Source of the DNA: Pseudomonadota bacterium
GTDB taxonomy: Bacteria; Pseudomonadota; Gammaproteobacteria; Halothiobacillales; Halothiobacillaceae
DNA: 64,000 bases
Assembly (NCBI GenBank): GCA_021801265.1
Contig: JAJYYE010000010.1
Coordinates: 434,001 to 498,000, forward strand
Direction of reading: 5' to 3'
The position numbers and the translations under genes were made by a program. Of this stretch, positions 20,373 to 29,138 are shown piece by piece (position 1 is the stretch's first letter; every line of letters starts with the position of its first letter). The notes under the pieces were generated by a model, which searched no databases, was not told the DNA's origin, and saw only the letters and a list, made by a program, of their open reading frames with translations.

Positions 20373-20818
20373 AACGAAATCGCCTCTAACGCAGCGGGCA
20401 GGGATTCATCGTCGGTTTCATTCAAAAACGCTTCCGTCTGTATCGTCCAATTGGACTGTGACCAAAGTTCCAGTTTTTTGCCCTGCCCCACCAAAACCAC
20501 CTCTTTATCGAGATCGGCGTGGCCACGCAGTTCAGCGGGAATGAGGATGCGCCCGGCAGCATCGAGTGCGGTTTCGGTGGCGTGACCAATCAGCATCCGC
20601 TTAATGCGGGTGGCGGTCTTGTTAAAGGAAGGCAAATTATCAATTTGCCGCTCGATGACGAGCCAAGTCGCAAAAGGGTAAAGCAGTAGACAGCGTTCTT
20701 CCGTGTCGATGGTCAACACCATTTGCCCTTCATCGGCTGCAAAAGCCGCCCGATGGCGCGTTGGCATAGCCAAACGCCCTTTACCATCAAGATTCAGGTT
20801 GGTGATCCCTCTAAACAC
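20369..20818 (-). CDS. mraZ: Transcriptional regulator MraZ
   Basis: AbrB-fold DNA-binding protein that forms ring oligomers and represses the dcw promoter by binding direct repeats. Two MraZ/SpoVT-AbrB domains are visible: LDGKGRLAMPTRHR near the N-terminus and LDAAGRILIPAELRGHADLDKEVVLVGQGKKLELWS near the C-terminus. A GTG start at 20818 gives the canonical beginning (M)FRGITNLNLDGKGR and 149 residues. The frame is open further upstream, but those codons are the operator repeats themselves. Autoregulation is strongly suggested by the repeat array at 20823-20848, which directly abuts the start. Confidence 0.95.
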   Translation of the reverse strand: MFRGITNLNLDGKGRLAMPTRHRAAFAADEGQMVLTIDTEERCLLLYPFATWLVIERQIDNLPSFNKTATRIKRMLIGHATETALDAAGRILIPAELRGHADLDKEVVLVGQGKKLELWSQSNWTIQTEAFLNETDDESLPAALEAISL

Positions 20819-20822
20819 TTTT

Positions 20823-20848
20823 CCCCACCTCGCCCCACTTTCCCCCAC
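20823..20848 (-). promoter_or_regulatory. MraZ operator: three GTGGGG direct repeats, 10-bp period
   Basis: Read on the minus strand, GTGGGG occurs at 20848-20843, 20838-20833 and 20828-20823, exactly 10 bp apart. The fourth in-phase GTG, at 20818, is the mraZ start codon. Tandem GTGGG-type repeats are the known binding site of MraZ. The array overlaps the probable transcription start and the mraZ ribosome binding region, so bound MraZ would block both. Confidence 0.85.
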
Positions 20849-20856
20849 ACAAATGC

Positions 20857-20885
20857 ACTATATCCACACCCAAACCCACAAACAA
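20857..20885 (-). promoter_or_regulatory. Candidate sigma-70 promoter of the dcw cluster
   Basis: On the minus strand, TATAGT (20862-20857) lies 17 bp after TTGTTT (20885-20880). The expected start near 20850 sits at the edge of the MraZ repeats. The -10 is good and the -35 is weak (3 of 6), which suits a regulated promoter. Confidence 0.5.
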
Positions 20886-21110
20886 GAGTTTTTAGAGATT
20901 TTTCTTTACAGCACAAAGGGTTACGCGATATTCATTCACGCAAGAGAATGGGTTTTTCTTGAGAAAAACAGAGGGTTACAAATCATTGCTTATAAAGCGC
21001 ACGAAGAATATTGGCGATTCATTCACCACCAAAAATGCATCCTCATCCCGCTGATTGCGAAATGTCTCGATGTTTTTGAACAGGGTGCGCGTTTTTGATT
21101 CAATTGCCTT

Positions 21111-21283
21111 AGAACCAGTTCAAAGTCTTGATCAAGTGATGCAGCGCAAGGCAAAAGCACCCGAAAAAGCACAGTGAAGCTTCGGCACCTCTCCCCCGCA
21201 GCGGACTTCGCCAGCTGCGCGTAGGCCTTGGACAGGGGGCGTGAGAACAGGATGCGCGCTTCCGCGAGACTTTGAACAGGTTC
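21111..21283. repeat. Dispersed inverted-repeat element, copy A (long form)
   Basis: The left end reads AGAACCAGTTCAAAGTCTTG and continues GATCAAGTGATGC. The right end reads GCGTGAGAACAGGATG, then GAGACTTTGAACAGGTTCT. The two termini are imperfect inverted repeats of each other, and both ends recur, in reverse order, in the 107-bp copy at 33107-33213. This copy carries about 65 bp more in the middle. It encodes no protein. MITE-like or REP/BIME-like origin is inferred. Confidence 0.75.
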
Positions 21284-21311
21284 TTGTACTAAAGACAAAA
21301 AAGGAGCGAAT

Positions 21312-21669
21312 GGGAGGGAGTTGGCCGGTAAGCCGGGTTCTGTCAAGGACTGTCATTCATCTGGGGTCATCGTCGCCGATGCCCTCAAGCAACCTACCCG
21401 GAAACAGCGCGGGCCGCGCCATTGTTTCCCTATTTGGTCTTGCTCCGAGTGGGGTTTGCCGTGCCATCGCGTGTTACCACGGATGCGGTGCGCTCTTACC
21501 GCACCGTTTCGCCCTTACCACGCACATCTTGCGATGCCGTTCGGCGGTTTATTTTCTGTTGCACTTTCCGTCGGTTCACACCGCCCAGGCGTTACCTGGC
21601 ACTCCGCCCTATGGAGCCCGGACTTTCCTCCGCGTATTGCTACGCCGCGACAGTCTAGCCAACTCCGGC
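21312..21669 (-). ncRNA. rnpB: RNase P RNA (class A)
   Basis: Catalytic RNA that removes 5' leaders from tRNA precursors. Conserved blocks run in the right order on the minus strand: GAGGAAAGTCCGGGCTCC, AGGGTGCCAGGTAACGCC-like, GGTGCGGTAAGAGCGCACC, GGTAACA, AAACCCCACTCGGAGCAAG, CCAAATAGGG, GGGTAGGTTGCTTGAG, AGATGAATGACAGTCC and GACAGAACCCGGCTTA. The ends pair as helix P1 (21658-21666 with 21317-21325). A TAGTAT -10 box at 21679-21674 sits directly before the 5' end, with a weak -35 (TTCCCT) 17 bp upstream. Ends are accurate to a few bases. Confidence 0.96.
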
Positions 21670-21812
21670 GCGCATACTAGCAGCCTGCCGCAATGAAGGG
21701 AAATGAGTTAAAAATTGATGCCCCACGCAGATGCCCTGACATTTTGCGCGCCGCCACAGCCTGAGTGGCTCTGATAAACTGCTACATTCTTGTTTTGAAT
21801 ATCGAATACCCT

Positions 21813-23120
21813 ATGCACCCAATACCCGTCCCCACTGAGCTTCCAACCCATTTACAGCCTCTTTTTGCACGCATGAACCACACGGGTGTTCAGCCCGATC
21901 AATGGGATTGCGCTGAAACCGCCGTACTCACCGATTGGCTCTATATTGAGCGCTGGCATGCGGAATTAGCCGATCAAGCCGAGCTGGAATGGCTACTCGC
22001 TTGGCTGCGACCCTGCCACACGGCACGCGCCGTTGAGCTGGCTGATGCCGTGTGTATTTTACGCTTGGAAGCGGGGGAAATTGAGGCTTCAATTGAGTTG
22101 GCGACGTCCTTATTGGCTCAGACCGATGATTTCAGCCTGCGGCACACACTGGCCCTCGCTCTGGCCGCTCAAGGAAACTTGGATCAGGCCATCAGCCAGT
22201 TAGAGCACGCGCTGAACCAGGCAACACATTCGAGTGATGCTGTCATCCCATCCGAACAACGGATTCAAGCATGGCTAGATTTGACGCGATTACTGCAAAA
22301 CAACAAAGCCCTATTCAAGGCGATTCGCCCGGCCAAACAGGCGATCGCCCTGGCGCAGACGCATCAGCAGGATGACTTGTTGATTGAAGCCATCCACGTA
22401 CTGGTCGAGCAACTGATTGATCAAGGCGGCGCAGATGAAGCCTGGGATTTTCTCAAGCCCCTGCTCTCCCGTGAACCAACCGCCTCACAGCAAGCGCTCT
22501 GGACACTCGCCTTTGCCCGGCTTTCGTCGGAATTAACGCCGCCGGACATTAATCAGGGTGCTGCCTGCCTTTTGGCTGCAAGGAACCCCGACCCACTCAT
22601 TAAGCTCATGATCCAGCGCGCCGAATCATCCCAAGATCATCACACCCTCTTGGTCGCATTCATCCTCGGATTGATTTTCCGTGCCCCCATTGACGTGACT
22701 GCCCCCCTGGCGGCGAAACTCCTGCTCCGCGATCACGACCGACAAAGGCGTACCGCACCCTTAATTGCCGCCGCATCGATGGCACTGGCTGAAATTCCGG
22801 ACGAACGCAGCAGCAAACGCGCGCACTGGTACCGCGATGCCATGATGCAACTCATTAGTGTGGCCCAACATCAAGGAATTCCTGAAGCGGCAGTAAAACA
22901 ATGGGCTGAAGATGAGCAATTACTGCTTGAACAGGGGATTATCGAACGTACCTACCAGACGTTAATGCGCGAACTGACGCATATACCGCCTTGGCTGCCT
23001 CAAGCCATCGCACTCAGAGCCACGACGGAGTTGTTGGTCATAGGCGCCCCAAGAGACGCCAAAGCACCATATTTGGCTGAGCCAACCGATAAAAATGGCT
23101 CAAAACCCTCACGTACGTAG
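21813..23120 (+). CDS. Uncharacterised helical-repeat (TPR-like) protein
   Basis: I do not recognise this protein. From the ATG at 21813 it has 435 residues, no signal peptide and no membrane segment, so it is probably cytoplasmic. It is almost entirely alpha-helical and rich in Ala, Leu and Gln. The region of about residues 75-160 (RLEAGEIEASIELATSLL, then HTLALALAAQGNLDQAISQLEHAL) has the spacing of tetratricopeptide repeats, and further helix pairs follow to about 240. Such folds usually serve protein contacts. An upstream ATG at 21765 would add 16 residues reading through likely leader. No strong ribosome binding site decides the start. It is divergent from rnpB with no operon partner. 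Confidence 0.7.
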   Translation: MHPIPVPTELPTHLQPLFARMNHTGVQPDQWDCAETAVLTDWLYIERWHAELADQAELEWLLAWLRPCHTARAVELADAVCILRLEAGEIEASIELATSLLAQTDDFSLRHTLALALAAQGNLDQAISQLEHALNQATHSSDAVIPSEQRIQAWLDLTRLLQNNKALFKAIRPAKQAIALAQTHQQDDLLIEAIHVLVEQLIDQGGADEAWDFLKPLLSREPTASQQALWTLAFARLSSELTPPDINQGAACLLAARNPDPLIKLMIQRAESSQDHHTLLVAFILGLIFRAPIDVTAPLAAKLLLRDHDRQRRTAPLIAAASMALAEIPDERSSKRAHWYRDAMMQLISVAQHQGIPEAAVKQWAEDEQLLLEQGIIERTYQTLMRELTHIPPWLPQAIALRATTELLVIGAPRDAKAPYLAEPTDKNGSKPSRT

Positions 23121-23187
23121 TGTAAACCGTGGCTTTTCGCCCTGTCGCACTACTAATACCCACGATGTTTTCACCACTCTGTTAATA

Positions 23188-23214
23188 ACAAAAAACCGGT
23201 CAAAGACCGGCTTT
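23188..23214 (-). terminator. Intrinsic terminator downstream of the H-NS-like gene
   Basis: The stem ACCGGTC/GACCGG(C)T with a 3-nt AAA loop is flanked by an A run on the plus strand, that is a T run for minus-strand transcripts. A short CTTT on the other side could let it also stop plus-strand transcription from the gene at 21813. Confidence 0.75.
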
Positions 23215-23266
23215 AAGCACCAACTCGGCATCGCTCAATTAAAAACGAAGCAAACCCGACATCCGA

Positions 23267-23590
23267 TTAAACGGCAAAACGCTCGAGGGATTCACCCCGC
23301 GCCAAGGCATCCGCTAACCAATGAGGACGCTTGCCTCGGCCTGACCACGTCTGTGATGGATCGGCCGAATTAACATATTTAGCAGGAAGTTTCTTATTCG
23401 CCAATTTAGAAGTTTTATCCAAACCGAATAACTCAGCCACCGACATATTCAAGCTGGCTGCTAATTCTTCAGCTTCTTTACGCAAACTGTGGATTCGTTG
23501 TTGATGACGATCCCGCAACATACGTTCTGCGTTAGCCATTAATTGCTTTAAATCGTCTGCGGATAAACTGTTTAAGTCAATAGTACTCAT
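23267..23590 (-). CDS. H-NS-family nucleoid protein
   Basis: Small DNA-binding protein (107 residues) of the H-NS/StpA/MvaT-like histone family that silences AT-rich DNA. The N-terminal half is a charged coiled coil for oligomerisation (LSADDLKQLMANAERMLRDRHQQRIHSLRKEAEEL). The C-terminal DNA-binding domain carries TWSGRGKRPHWL at residues 81-92, where GRG/KR is the AT-hook-like loop. AGGTGA lies just before the ATG. The gene has its own terminator and an AT-rich upstream region, so it is probably a single-gene unit. Confidence 0.93.
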   Translation of the reverse strand: MSTIDLNSLSADDLKQLMANAERMLRDRHQQRIHSLRKEAEELAASLNMSVAELFGLDKTSKLANKKLPAKYVNSADPSQTWSGRGKRPHWLADALARGESLERFAV

Positions 23591-23873
23591 AAGTCACCTA
23601 TTTAAAATGATGGGGATAATTGTTACCGGACAGATTCTATCAATTTAATGACACAGGTCAAATAAACACGACAAATAAAGCCAAATCAAACATAAAAACG
23701 CCGTCAATTACTGGAGAAAGTTCAATCCGATTCATTAATAAGTGCAGGAATTTTAACTCACACGAAGAGGAAACTGCGATCTACTGGTTCATTATCCGTA
23801 AAGACAAGGTAAAGTTTTATCATCCTCAAGGTTAGGCACAAGAGCTCATTAAAGAATGAACCCAACCTTAAAT
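23591..23873. other. AT-rich intergenic region upstream of the H-NS-like gene
   Basis: About 283 bp that should hold the H-NS-like promoter and the 3' end of the fliE-fliK transcript. A plus-strand ORF of 71 codons here (23620-23835) has no family resemblance and no ribosome binding site. No hairpin terminator for fliK was recognised. Confidence 0.5.
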
Positions 23874-25301
23874 TCACACGAACGTATCAAGACGCCATAC
23901 CGAATTTATTTTCTGCAGCGCACCTTCTGCCGACATCCCATTATCTGTCTCAATACCCGAAGCATTGAGATGAGGTACGCCCTGTCCATTACCCAGGGAG
24001 GACTGGCCAAAACCCGACGATTGGCCCGTGTTTTGATCTTGGGCCATCGTGTGATTTTGCGCACTGTCCTGACCATTACTGGTCACGCTAACTTGCGCAT
24101 TACTCAAGCCCGCATCCTGCAACCATTCTCGCAGTCGCGGCATGGCTTGATCCAACACATCACGAGTCAGATGATGGGACGCCATAATCTGAATTTGTAT
24201 TTGATCACGCTGTTGATCAATCGTGATTTTAAGCGGCCCTAAATTCGCGGGATTAATCTCCAATGTCGCGCGCGACATATTTTTCCCGACCATCCATTGA
24301 ATGTGTTGCCCCATATCTGCCGCCATTTTCGGCTGATTCAAATCCAGTGTGCCAGGCAAGGTAGTCCAAACTGAATTCCCGGCGATTGACCCAAAGCCTG
24401 CTGACGGCATATTCACCGCCGTTAATCCTGAGGGCAATCCACTGGCCGAGAGAGGGGGGGTGTCCGGTAATTGCGTGGTCAAACCTTGATTTTCTTGGCC
24501 CTTCGCGGGAGTGATCAAAGCAGCGACACTCGCAATTTGTGCGGCTACTGCCTGAGTGGCCACACTCAGCATCGGGAATTGATTGGTGTTATTGATCGGC
24601 GTGCTAGACTCACCCGCATGATTAACCGTATTCGGGTTGTTATTCTGCGGAGTTAACCCATTATTTTTTTGGTTAACCGTCATGCCGTATTGATTAAGCA
24701 AGTCGCTGTGCGAATTAACGCCGGTTTGGGCGAAAGTGGCTTGTGGTGCCGCCTGGCTCAACCATTGGCCGAAATTAAGGGCAGCGGCTTGCACTTGCGT
24801 ACTCCACGCATCACTGCCTGGATCATGTTGTGCTAGAAGCGTCTGGAGTTGATCCAACTGTGCCCGCAAATCGGTCAGTGTTTTCGCGTTGAACGTGCCG
24901 TTATTTGACGTTTGGCCGGATGTCAACCCAAACACGGATGTCAGCACCGCCAATTGTTGCTGGAGGGATTTTAAGCCTTCTTGCGCTTGTGCCGTCAACG
25001 GCGGGCTTTGGGTCAGCAGGGTATTAATTTTTGCTTGCAACAGTGCGCACTGCGCTTGAGCGTCGGTGATATTCCCGCTGGCCGCTGCCTGAATTTTTAT
25101 AGCAGTTGATGTTGATACCAAGCCTGTTCCATCGGCCGAGTTGGCTGGGACAGGCGTTTGCGCCTGTATGGCGCCCGTCATCAACTGAGCAAAATCCCCA
25201 TTGTTTCCTTGTGCCACTTTCAACGACCCGCTCGAATTTGAATCCGATCGGGCACCGGTCGCGGCTGTCGTGCCCGCAATTACGCTATTCATTGTGGCCA
25301 T
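23874..25301 (-). CDS. fliK: Flagellar hook-length control protein FliK
   Basis: Secreted ruler that sets hook length and triggers the FlhB switch to filament export. The 475-residue protein has a long Gln/Asn/Ser/Thr-rich central part of low complexity, typical of FliK. The conserved C-terminal Flg_hook domain (about residues 330-410) includes MSRATLEINPANLGPLKITI and LREWLQDAGLSNAQVSV. GAGGAG lies 8 bases before the ATG. It is the last gene of the fliEFGHIJK run, 17 bp after fliJ. Confidence 0.92.
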   Translation of the reverse strand: MATMNSVIAGTTAATGARSDSNSSGSLKVAQGNNGDFAQLMTGAIQAQTPVPANSADGTGLVSTSTAIKIQAAASGNITDAQAQCALLQAKINTLLTQSPPLTAQAQEGLKSLQQQLAVLTSVFGLTSGQTSNNGTFNAKTLTDLRAQLDQLQTLLAQHDPGSDAWSTQVQAAALNFGQWLSQAAPQATFAQTGVNSHSDLLNQYGMTVNQKNNGLTPQNNNPNTVNHAGESSTPINNTNQFPMLSVATQAVAAQIASVAALITPAKGQENQGLTTQLPDTPPLSASGLPSGLTAVNMPSAGFGSIAGNSVWTTLPGTLDLNQPKMAADMGQHIQWMVGKNMSRATLEINPANLGPLKITIDQQRDQIQIQIMASHHLTRDVLDQAMPRLREWLQDAGLSNAQVSVTSNGQDSAQNHTMAQDQNTGQSSGFGQSSLGNGQGVPHLNASGIETDNGMSAEGALQKINSVWRLDTFV

Positions 25302-25318
25302 GCGGCGGACTCCTCATT

Positions 25319-25771
25319 TTAAATACTCAGCGGGTTCTGCCGAAGCTGTGCGGCATGCGCATCATTAACCCCTTGTTCTTGCTTACCCTGGATTCGATTG
25401 CGCTCGACTTCAAACCGCCCGCGTAATTTTCCCACCGAGCGGTGTTGGCTATTGGCTTCGGCCGCCGTATTCTGGCAAGCCAACAACTCCGCCTCGATTT
25501 GCGCCACCACCGTTTTTTGGTGTTCGATGGTTTGCTCAATTTTGCCCATGAACGCACGGTAATTTTGCAAGGCGAATGCCTGACTGCTCCCACCTGCTGC
25601 AAACCCGAGTCCGGCGGCATACTCCTGCAAATAATCGCTTAATTGTTGCAGGCGGGCGTGTTGCTCATCTAAGCGCTGCTGACAATGCACGACGGCATCC
25701 TTAGCCAGTGCGGCGCCGTGTTCGGTGATTTTTTCCACACCTTTAACTCGGTCAATACGCTGTTGATTCAT
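25319..25771 (-). CDS. fliJ: Flagellar export protein FliJ
   Basis: Coiled-coil stalk protein (150 residues) of the flagellar type III export ATPase complex, placed in the centre of the FliI hexamer. Almost the whole sequence is predicted helix with heptad-like Leu/Ala spacing and many Gln, Arg and Glu, as in the family; sequence identity in FliJ is always low. An AAGGAG site precedes the ATG. Position between fliI and fliK supports the call. Confidence 0.9.
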   Translation of the reverse strand: MNQQRIDRVKGVEKITEHGAALAKDAVVHCQQRLDEQHARLQQLSDYLQEYAAGLGFAAGGSSQAFALQNYRAFMGKIEQTIEHQKTVVAQIEAELLACQNTAAEANSQHRSVGKLRGRFEVERNRIQGKQEQGVNDAHAAQLRQNPLSI

Positions 25772-25794
25772 GGTTGGCGCTCCTTAGAACCTGT

Positions 25795-27234
25795 TCACGC
25801 TGTGTGCATTAAGGCTTCAAGTTGATCAATGCTGCTATCCAAATCAGCCTGTTCATGGATGGACTGGCGCAGAAAGGCTTCTAAATCCGGCTGCACATCA
25901 ATAGCGCGATCAAGTCGCACATCATGCCCTCGACGATACGCGCCTACTGCCAGCAAGTCCCGACTTTGATTGTAGGTACTCATCAGTTGCTTGAAGCGCT
26001 GCATTAAATCCAGGTGCTCAGGGGAGACCAGAACAGGCATCAATCGCGATATTGAGGCTTCAATATCAATTGCGGGGTAACGTCCCCGTTCAGCAATGGC
26101 CCGCGAGAGCACAATATGTCCATCTAAAATTGCACGGGCCGCATCGGCAATCGGCTCGTTCTGATCGTCGCCTTCGACCAGCACGGTATAAAATGCGGTC
26201 ATGCTCCCGATGGTTGACTCACCATTACCGGCCCGCTCAACCAAAGCAGGCAGTTTGGCAAATACCGAGGGCGGATAGCCTTTGGTGGCCGGCGGCTCGC
26301 CAATGGCCAACCCAATCTCGCGCTGCGCTTGGGCATAGCGGGTCAGTGAATCCATCAACAGCAAAACGTCCAAACCCTGCTCGCGGAAATACTCAGCAAT
26401 TGCCGTGGCTAAATTCGCCCCGTGCATGCGCATCAGGGGTGAGGCATCTGCGGGCGCAGCAATCACAATGGCGCGTGAACGCGCTTCGTCATCCAGAATC
26501 TCTGCCACGAACTCGCGTACTTCGCGCCCCCGCTCACCAATCAGCCCCACCACAATAATATCGGCACTGGTGTACCGGGTCATCATGCCCAATAGCACGC
26601 TTTTACCCACGCCGCTGCCCGCAAAAATACCCATACGCTGGCCGCGGCCCACGGTGAGCAGGGCATTAATTGCCCGCACGCCGACATCCAGCGGCTCCCG
26701 AATGGGACGGCGTTTGAGTGGGTTATTGATTCGCCCTTGCAAATCCACTGGCGTATCGCCCTGCAACGCCGGGCCATCATCCAGCGGATGCCCGCGGGCA
26801 TCCAAAACACGCCCCAGCAATTCAGGCCCCAGCGGCACGCGGATAGCAGTGCCCAGATTTTTCACCCGACAACCCGGCGCAATACCGCGCAGCGCTTCCA
26901 ACGGCATTAAGTAGGTATTACGTTCGGCGAATCCCACCACTTCTGCATCCACACAACGCCCTTCGTCAGGATTGATCGGCAGATAACCTATGGGTGCATC
27001 AGGTTCGTCCAGATAAATACGACATTGATCGCCGATGGCAGCCGTCAACCCGCTGGCTTCCAACGCCAGGCCGACCACGCGCACAATACGACCCTCCGAT
27101 TGCAACATCGGCCGTTGAACCCGCGCCTGCAAACCCACCAGGTGACGCGCCCAGTCCAGACCCTGGGGCAGGCCGCGCAGACCGGGCGGATCAAACACAG
27201 CAGGATCAGGCTGCAGCGAATGCGGACTATTCAT
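25795..27234 (-). CDS. fliI: Flagellum-specific ATPase FliI
   Basis: Hexameric ATPase related to F1-beta that energises substrate delivery to the flagellar export gate. The Walker A loop GSGVGKS is at residues 206-212, Walker B is in [19 protein letters not shown], and [25 protein letters not shown] is the type III ATPase signature. It is 479 residues long. The start overlaps fliH by ATGA. The stop codon lies within a 12-base match to the ends of the dispersed repeat (see findings). Confidence 0.97.
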   Translation of the reverse strand: MNSPHSLQPDPAVFDPPGLRGLPQGLDWARHLVGLQARVQRPMLQSEGRIVRVVGLALEASGLTAAIGDQCRIYLDEPDAPIGYLPINPDEGRCVDAEVVGFAERNTYLMPLEALRGIAPGCRVKNLGTAIRVPLGPELLGRVLDARGHPLDDGPALQGDTPVDLQGRINNPLKRRPIREPLDVGVRAINALLTVGRGQRMGIFAGSGVGKSVLLGMMTRYTSADIIVVGLIGERGREVREFVAEILDDEARSRAIVIAAPADASPLMRMHGANLATAIAEYFREQGLDVLLLMDSLTRYAQAQREIGLAIGEPPATKGYPPSVFAKLPALVERAGNGESTIGSMTAFYTVLVEGDDQNEPIADAARAILDGHIVLSRAIAERGRYPAIDIEASISRLMPVLVSPEHLDLMQRFKQLMSTYNQSRDLLAVGAYRRGHDVRLDRAIDVQPDLEAFLRQSIHEQADLDSSIDQLEALMHTA

Positions 27235-28115
27235 TGCTTCGGCTCAACACGGTCAGATAAATCCCCAGATAAAACATCACGCTTAACCGAGCGTGCTTGC
27301 AGTACGGTAGCAGCATCCGAACCGGCGTGAGGTACATTATCTTGAGGCACATTACCTATGGCCTCTGCGGGGCCGGGCACCAGCTCGCCTAATACCCTCA
27401 AGCATAATGCCGCCCAGCGTGCGTCCAATGTTGCATCCACTTCGGCCTGAACCCCCCCGGTGGTGGATTCCACCCGCAGACCACCGGGCGCGATGGCGAC
27501 CTCGCCACGCACGTGAATCTCGCCACCGCCCCGCATCTCCAGTCCGCCATCGGCGATGGCGGACTGCAACATCTCGACTTCATCAGGATGGCAAATCAGC
27601 GTCACTGCACGCACGGCGACCGGTAAAGCCGACAGCGCTGCGCGTGCCACCACATCAATCTGCTCAGGCTTCAGCGTTAACTCACGGTAAATCAGGGCAC
27701 GCGCCATTTGTGTGGCGAGCCGTGCCAATTGCGTCCCCACCTCACGATCAAGATCCGCTAACGGTGTCGCCAAGTGCTGTAACCAGCCCAGCAAGCGGCG
27801 TTGCATTTGGGTAATTTCGTCCTGTGCAGCGGCTAACCCTTCAGTTCGCCCTGCCGAAAATCCGGCCTGTGCGCCTTCTCGTTGACCTTGAGCAAAGCCC
27901 GCTTGTGCTGCTTCCTGGCGGATTTGCGCCAAGTGTGCAGATTCTTGCGCCGAAGCGGGGTCGGTTAGGGTGGTGTCTGGGGGCAATTCAGGCTCTGGCG
28001 CATCGAAATCCGGCAAAGCCCATGCCGCAACCGCGTAATCAAGGCTTACGGGACGAACGACGGGCGAAGGTAACTCATCTGCTGGCGCGGCAGGATTAAA
28101 CGAACTGTTCACCAC
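27231..28115 (-). CDS. fliH: Flagellar assembly protein FliH
   Basis: Regulator of FliI that links the ATPase to the C-ring through FliN. It has 294 residues: a Pro/Glu-rich N-terminus, a helical middle with glycine-spaced repeats ([30 protein letters not shown], the family's GxxxG-like stretch), and a C-terminal domain homologous to V/F-ATPase stalk subunits ([17 protein letters not shown]). The start is GTG at 28115 or the next GTG at 28112, both after AGGGGGC, and the gene overlaps the end of fliG by about 20 bases. Confidence 0.9.
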   Translation of the reverse strand: MVNSSFNPAAPADELPSPVVRPVSLDYAVAAWALPDFDAPEPELPPDTTLTDPASAQESAHLAQIRQEAAQAGFAQGQREGAQAGFSAGRTEGLAAAQDEITQMQRRLLGWLQHLATPLADLDREVGTQLARLATQMARALIYRELTLKPEQIDVVARAALSALPVAVRAVTLICHPDEVEMLQSAIADGGLEMRGGGEIHVRGEVAIAPGGLRVESTTGGVQAEVDATLDARWAALCLRVLGELVPGPAEAIGNVPQDNVPHAGSDAATVLQARSVKRDVLSGDLSDRVEPKQ

Positions 28116-29136
28116 CGCCCCCTAAACTAATCTTGCCGTCATCGGCCAATTTGCGTGCGGCCTGCAGGATGTCTTTTTGCGCACCCTCAACATCTGAAAG
28201 CTTGGTTGGCCCCAAAGACTCAAGATCGTCGCGCATCATCTCTGAAGCTCGTTTGGACATATTCTTGAAGAATTTTTCCTTGAGCTCGGGGTCTGCGCCT
28301 TTCATGGCCAGCAGCAACCGATCGGACGGCACTTCGCGCAGGATGGTTTGAATACCACGATCATCCACATCGATCAAATTACCGAACACAAACATCAAAT
28401 CTTCAATTTTGCTGCCCAAATCGGCATCGGTGGATTTAATTGCACCCATCACCGTTTCTTCGACACTGCCTTCGAGGAAGTTCATGATACCCGCGGCAAT
28501 TTTCACACCGCCGACTTTTGAGGATTTACCGCCGCCAGCGCCAGAAACCTGACGCTCCATAATGTCATCCAGTTCTTGCAGTGCTTGCGGGGATACCCCA
28601 TCGAGATGCGCAATTCGGAGCATGATGTCCGCACGCATGTTTTCGGGCAGCATTTGCAGAATTTCAGCACCCTGGTCGCTTTCCAGGTGCGACAACACAA
28701 TGGCGATAATTTGCGGATGCTCATAGCGGATAATTTCAGCAATGGAGCGCGGATCCATCCATTTAAGAAACTCCAGATTACGCCGATTGCCGGTCGAGGT
28801 GATTCGATCGAGCAGCCCTGCCGCCTTATCCTCACCCAGCGCGCGGTTAAGCACATTGCGGATATAGTCGCTGGTGCCCAGGGCCAAGCCGGTTTGATCA
28901 CCCAAATCGAGCACAAATTGGTCCAGTATCGCCTGAATTTGTGAGCGGGTAACATTGGGCAGCATCGCCATGGCTTGCCCAATTTTTTGCACTTCACGTG
29001 GATCAAGTTGGGTAAATAATTGCGCCGCCGATTCCTCGCCCAGCGCCATCATCAAAATAGCGACCCGCTCGGGGCCTTTCAAACCGGCGATCAGCTCTTT
29101 GTCATTACTGACTTCTTTCACGGGGGCTTCAGCCAT
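28096..29136 (-). CDS. fliG: Flagellar motor switch protein FliG
   Basis: C-ring protein that transmits torque from the stators to the MS ring. The 346-residue protein has the N-terminal FliF-binding domain (GPERVAILMMALGEESAAQLFTQL), the middle domain with the EHPQ motif (RYEHPQIIAIVLSHL) that contacts FliM, and the C-terminal torque helix with alternating charges (KNMSKRASEMMRDDLESLGP). The ATG at 29136 is preferred because GGAG lies ahead of it and it starts two bases after the fliF stop; the upstream start at 29160 lies inside fliF. Confidence 0.96.
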   Translation of the reverse strand: MAEAPVKEVSNDKELIAGLKGPERVAILMMALGEESAAQLFTQLDPREVQKIGQAMAMLPNVTRSQIQAILDQFVLDLGDQTGLALGTSDYIRNVLNRALGEDKAAGLLDRITSTGNRRNLEFLKWMDPRSIAEIIRYEHPQIIAIVLSHLESDQGAEILQMLPENMRADIMLRIAHLDGVSPQALQELDDIMERQVSGAGGGKSSKVGGVKIAAGIMNFLEGSVEETVMGAIKSTDADLGSKIEDLMFVFGNLIDVDDRGIQTILREVPSDRLLLAMKGADPELKEKFFKNMSKRASEMMRDDLESLGPTKLSDVEGAQKDILQAARKLADDGKISLGGGGEQFV

Positions 29137-29138
29137 GA

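Larger units (their letters stand above)
20849..21311. other. Gene-free region between mraZ and rnpB
   Basis: About 460 bp with no believable gene. It holds the mraZ promoter at the left end, a small hairpin GTTTTTC/GAAAAAC at 20952-20969, the inverted-repeat element at 21111-21283, and a T run (minus strand, about 21302-21297) just past the 3' end of rnpB that may serve as its terminator tail. Confidence 0.6.

Noticed and set aside
20703-21098. Plus-strand ORF of 131 codons across mraZ and its promoter
   Set aside because: It runs antisense through the mraZ operator and coding region, has no ribosome binding site and no family resemblance.
21241-21696. Overlapping plus-strand ORFs across 21241-21696
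   Set aside because: They are translations of the complement of rnpB, a structural RNA gene.
23620-23835. Plus-strand ORF of 71 codons upstream of the H-NS-like gene
   Set aside because: AT-rich promoter DNA, no ribosome binding site, no recognisable domain.
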